Part shown: one piece after another, positions 5,295-6,980 of the stretch | How positions within the stretch are numbered: the first letter of the stretch is position 1 | How the letters are laid out: the number at the start of each line of letters is the position of its first letter | Assembly: GCA_030587435.1 (NCBI GenBank) | Contig: JAUQZC010000006.1 | Coordinates: 1 to 6,980 of the forward strand | Direction: 5' to 3' | Length of the DNA stretch: 6,980 bases | Origin: Candidatus Baldrarchaeota archaeon | GTDB lineage: Archaea > Asgardarchaeota > Baldrarchaeia > Baldrarchaeales > DXJG01 | Program-made: the position numbers and the translations under genes | The notes under the pieces: model-generated | Told to the model about the DNA's origin: nothing | The model's input: the letters and a program-made list of their open reading frames with translations, nothing else | Databases searched by the model: none

Positions 5295-6101
5295 ATGTTA
5301 AAAGTGGTAGGTTTACAGCTTAGATTGGAAGACGGAAAGAAGGAGAAAAACTTAGCAAGGGCTTTGGAAGCGTTAAGGAAAGTTGCAAATAGAGAAAAGG
5401 AGGTAGATATTTTCTGTCTTCCTGAACTCTTTGACACTGGTTTTAGTTATGTGAGTTTGAAAGATATAGCTGAAGAGATTCCAGGCGAAACTATTAATGT
5501 TCTTATGAACTTCGCTGAGGAGTTTCAAAGTTACGTTATTGCTGGCATAGCTGAAAAATACGAAGGTAAAATATTCGATTCCGCTGTTATGATTAGCCCT
5601 AAGGGAAAGATTCTGTGTATCTATAGAAAAACTCACTTGTTTCAAGATGAAAAGAACCACTTTGCTAGTGGTGATAAAATATTTGTGATTGATTTAGGAA
5701 GATTTAGAATAGGTTTGCAGATTTGTTACGAGGTTAGATTTCCAGAGATTTCTAGGGCGCTTACTTTACATGGTGCGAAGATCATTTTTACTTTAGCTGC
5801 TTTCCCTTTAGAGAGAATAAATCATTTTGTAATTTTGTCAAAGGCTAGGGCCGTGGAAAATCAAGTTTTTCATGTTGCTGTTAATCGCGTGGGTCCGGGA
5901 GAAAATAAAGTATATGGCGGTGAAAGTATGATTATAAGTCCTTTGGGAAATGTTATTGCTGGTATTGGACGTGTCGAAGGTGCAGTAATCGGTAGTATTG
6001 ATTTAGATTTGGTTGATAAAGTTAGAAGAGAAATTACTGTATTAACTGATAGAAGGGAAAGCGTTTACAAAAAAGTTAAGGTGATATATTCCAGTTTTTA
6101 A
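5295..6101 (+). CDS. Nitrilase-superfamily carbon-nitrogen hydrolase (Nit2/omega-amidase-like)
   Basis: Members hydrolyse small amides or nitriles through a Glu-Lys-Cys triad in the cytoplasm. In the 268-residue product the triad is E44 (LPELFDTGF), K112 (YRKTHLF) and C144 (LQICYEVRFPE); the RFPE stretch after the cysteine is typical of the Nit/omega-amidase group rather than of true nitrilases. ARAVENQVFHVAVNRVG (184-200) and GGESMIISPLGNV (208-220) match the usual C-terminal half. Length agrees with single-domain amidases (about 260-280). The start ATG is supported by GAGGT seven bases upstream. By family resemblance, omega-amidase (deamidation of 2-oxoglutaramate or 2-oxosuccinamate) or deaminated glutathione amidase are the best guesses, but substrate cannot be read from the motif. 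It is divergent from an amino-acid-sensing RAM protein, which fits a role in nitrogen or amino-acid metabolism, and is convergent with the HAD gene 17 bases away. Confidence 0.92.
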   Translation: MLKVVGLQLRLEDGKKEKNLARALEALRKVANREKEVDIFCLPELFDTGFSYVSLKDIAEEIPGETINVLMNFAEEFQSYVIAGIAEKYEGKIFDSAVMISPKGKILCIYRKTHLFQDEKNHFASGDKIFVIDLGRFRIGLQICYEVRFPEISRALTLHGAKIIFTLAAFPLERINHFVILSKARAVENQVFHVAVNRVGPGENKVYGGESMIISPLGNVIAGIGRVEGAVIGSIDLDLVDKVRREITVLTDRRESVYKKVKVIYSSF

Positions 6102-6118
6102 CAACACGGTTAGTGATG

Positions 6119-6802
6119 TCATGGTATGTATTCGAGTATTTTGAAGAGTGAATTGTTTTTAATTACTATGTTTGCGTGTTTTTCGATTATTTCATCTTTT
6201 GGATTGAATGCGATGCTAAGTCCTACTATCTTGAACATGCTGAGGTCAAAATGCGTATCTCCTACTGCAATAAACGTTGAAAGTGGGGTTCCCAGTTTTT
6301 TTGAGAGATTCATTAGATTTCTACCCTTTTCACAAGGATCAACAACGCATTTAACGTGTTCGGTCAGATATCCGTTCTCGTCTGTTTTAAACCCGTTAGC
6401 ATATATGTATTCTATACCTAACTTTCTTGCAATTTCCTCAGCTAGTATATCTAGTCCTCCCGTGACTATTGCTGTTATATAACCACGTCTTTTTAATTTT
6501 TTAATTGATTCATAGGCTCCTTCTACCATTTCATAATTTTTCAGTGCCTTTGTCACTTCAGATATGTGCGGATATCTATTGTTTTGTTTCCAAAGAAGAA
6601 GATCTCTACGCATCCATTCGCAATAACTTATTCGCCCCGCTAGATAATCTTCCATATTTTTCTTAACTAGTTTAGGATCTGATCGAAAATATTTATGCAG
6701 GATTTCCCAGCAACTGGCCCCTTTAATCAACGTACCGTCCATATCAAATACGACAACTTTAAAATTTTGCGAGCACACGAAACCCCCTTCTACAAATTCC
6801 AC
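6119..6802 (-). CDS. HAD-superfamily subfamily IB phosphatase (phosphoserine phosphatase-like)
   Basis: HAD-IB enzymes hydrolyse phosphate monoesters through an aspartyl-phosphate intermediate. In the 227-residue product motif I is VVFDMDGTL with nucleophile D20 and acid/base D22, motif II is IVTGG with T114, motif III is K159, and motif IV is VGDTHFDLSMF with D182 and D186. The helical cap lies between motifs I and II (about 30-90), as in phosphoserine phosphatase. Motif IV differs from the SerB form (GDGAND), so phosphoserine is not assured; this looks like the archaeal PSPase-like branch. The start is uncertain: GTG 6802 has no clear ribosome site, while GTG 6778 (219 residues, only 15 before the nucleophile D) has AGGGGGT three bases upstream, which is rather close. 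It follows the MoaD-like gene by 14 bases and is probably in its operon. Confidence 0.9.
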   Translation of the reverse strand: MEFVEGGFVCSQNFKVVVFDMDGTLIKGASCWEILHKYFRSDPKLVKKNMEDYLAGRISYCEWMRRDLLLWKQNNRYPHISEVTKALKNYEMVEGAYESIKKLKRRGYITAIVTGGLDILAEEIARKLGIEYIYANGFKTDENGYLTEHVKCVVDPCEKGRNLMNLSKKLGTPLSTFIAVGDTHFDLSMFKIVGLSIAFNPKDEIIEKHANIVIKNNSLFKILEYIP

Positions 6803-6816
6803 AGATATCTGGTATT

Positions 6817-6980
6817 TTACGATGTTCCTCCTCCGACTGGTGGAAAAATAGCTATGGTATCCCCATCCTTCAATTTGGTATTTAACCCATCTAAAAATTC
6901 GATGGATCTGCCATTAACGAGAATTTTTACATAAGGTTTTAGCTCGTTTGGACCTTTTAGGACTTCTTTTTCAAAATTAG
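6817..6980 (-). CDS. MoaD/ThiS/SAMP-like ubiquitin-fold protein, N-terminus cut by window edge
   Basis: The last 53 residues are present and show the beta-grasp sulfur-carrier pattern: LKPYVKILVNGRSI, FLDGLNTKLKDGDTIAIFPPVGGG, then T-S and a stop. DGDTIAIFPPVGGG is the MoaD/SAMP C-terminal signature, in which the terminal diglycine is adenylated and then thiocarboxylated (molybdopterin or tRNA thiolation) or joined to lysines as a protein modifier. MoaD and SAMP proteins normally end at the diglycine; here one further glycine plus Thr-Ser follow, so either the tail is trimmed first or the protein does not conjugate. The full protein would be about 85-95 residues, so the missing start is probably 30-40 codons to the right. 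The gene lies 14 bases upstream of the HAD phosphatase on the same strand. MoaD versus SAMP/Urm1 versus ThiS cannot be separated from this part. Confidence 0.85.
   Translation of the reverse strand, partial: NFEKEVLKGPNELKPYVKILVNGRSIEFLDGLNTKLKDGDTIAIFPPVGGGTS

Noticed and set aside
5373..5660. Minus-strand open frame inside the nitrilase gene
   Set aside because: Antisense to the region holding the catalytic Glu and Lys; no ribosome site and no recognisable motifs.
6126..6482. Plus-strand open frame of 118 codons
   Set aside because: Shadow of the HAD phosphatase, which has all four HAD motifs on the other strand.
6827..6834. GGAGGAGG as a ribosome binding site for the HAD gene
   Set aside because: It codes for the glycine run of the MoaD-like protein and lies about 24 bases before GTG 6802, too far for initiation there; no closer start codon in frame.
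1..6980. CRISPR array, insertion sequence or prophage
   Set aside because: No regularly spaced repeats, transposase or integrase-like frames, or phage genes; every long frame fits a cellular family except the 112-residue protein.

Overview
The window looks archaeal. It holds an archaeal-type (class I) CCA-adding enzyme, an archaeal TYW1/Taw1 wyosine-synthase homologue, an endonuclease IV-like TIM barrel with archaeal-style motifs, a stand-alone Lrp/AsnC ligand-binding (RAM) domain and a MoaD/SAMP-like protein. The DNA is AT-rich, several genes start with GTG, and Shine-Dalgarno sequences are of the GGTG/GGAGG type. I would guess the Thermoproteota/TACK side (for example a Bathyarchaeia-like lineage), but the sequence alone does not fix the lineage.

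Layout. Positions 1-1007 (minus): the N-terminal three quarters of the CCA-adding enzyme, running off the left edge. It is divergent, across a 68-base gap, from a TatD-family metal hydrolase (1076-1831, plus). TatD converges with only 9 bases between stops on a two-gene minus-strand operon, taw1 (2751-4028) followed by an endonuclease IV-like gene (1841-2731), 19 bases apart. A gene-poor AT-rich stretch (4041-4470) separates taw1 from a plus-strand gene for a 112-residue unrecognised basic/acidic protein (4471-4809). This gene is flanked by two near-identical palindromic elements. Next come a 76-residue stand-alone RAM-domain protein (4948-5178, minus), a divergent nitrilase-family amidase (5295-6101, plus), and a minus-strand pair entering from the right edge: a MoaD/ThiS/SAMP-like ubiquitin fold (6817-6980, partial) followed by a HAD-IB phosphatase (6119-6802).

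Function. The left half is nucleic-acid metabolism: tRNA 3'-end completion, tRNA-Phe position-37 wyosine modification, and two candidate DNA-repair nucleases. The right half is small-molecule and regulatory: amino-acid sensing, amide hydrolysis, sulfur carrier or protein modifier, and phosphate ester hydrolysis.

The most unusual feature is the Taw1 homologue. It keeps both Fe-S cysteine triads and the CYK lysine but carries an inserted segment of about 85-90 residues that reads as a winged helix-turn-helix. Also worth attention are the diglycine of the MoaD-like protein, which is followed by three extra residues, and the paired palindromes around the 112-residue gene. Four genes share the same start architecture, GGTG then six bases then the start codon, which helped fix their starts. 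No tRNA, rRNA, CRISPR or mobile element was recognised.
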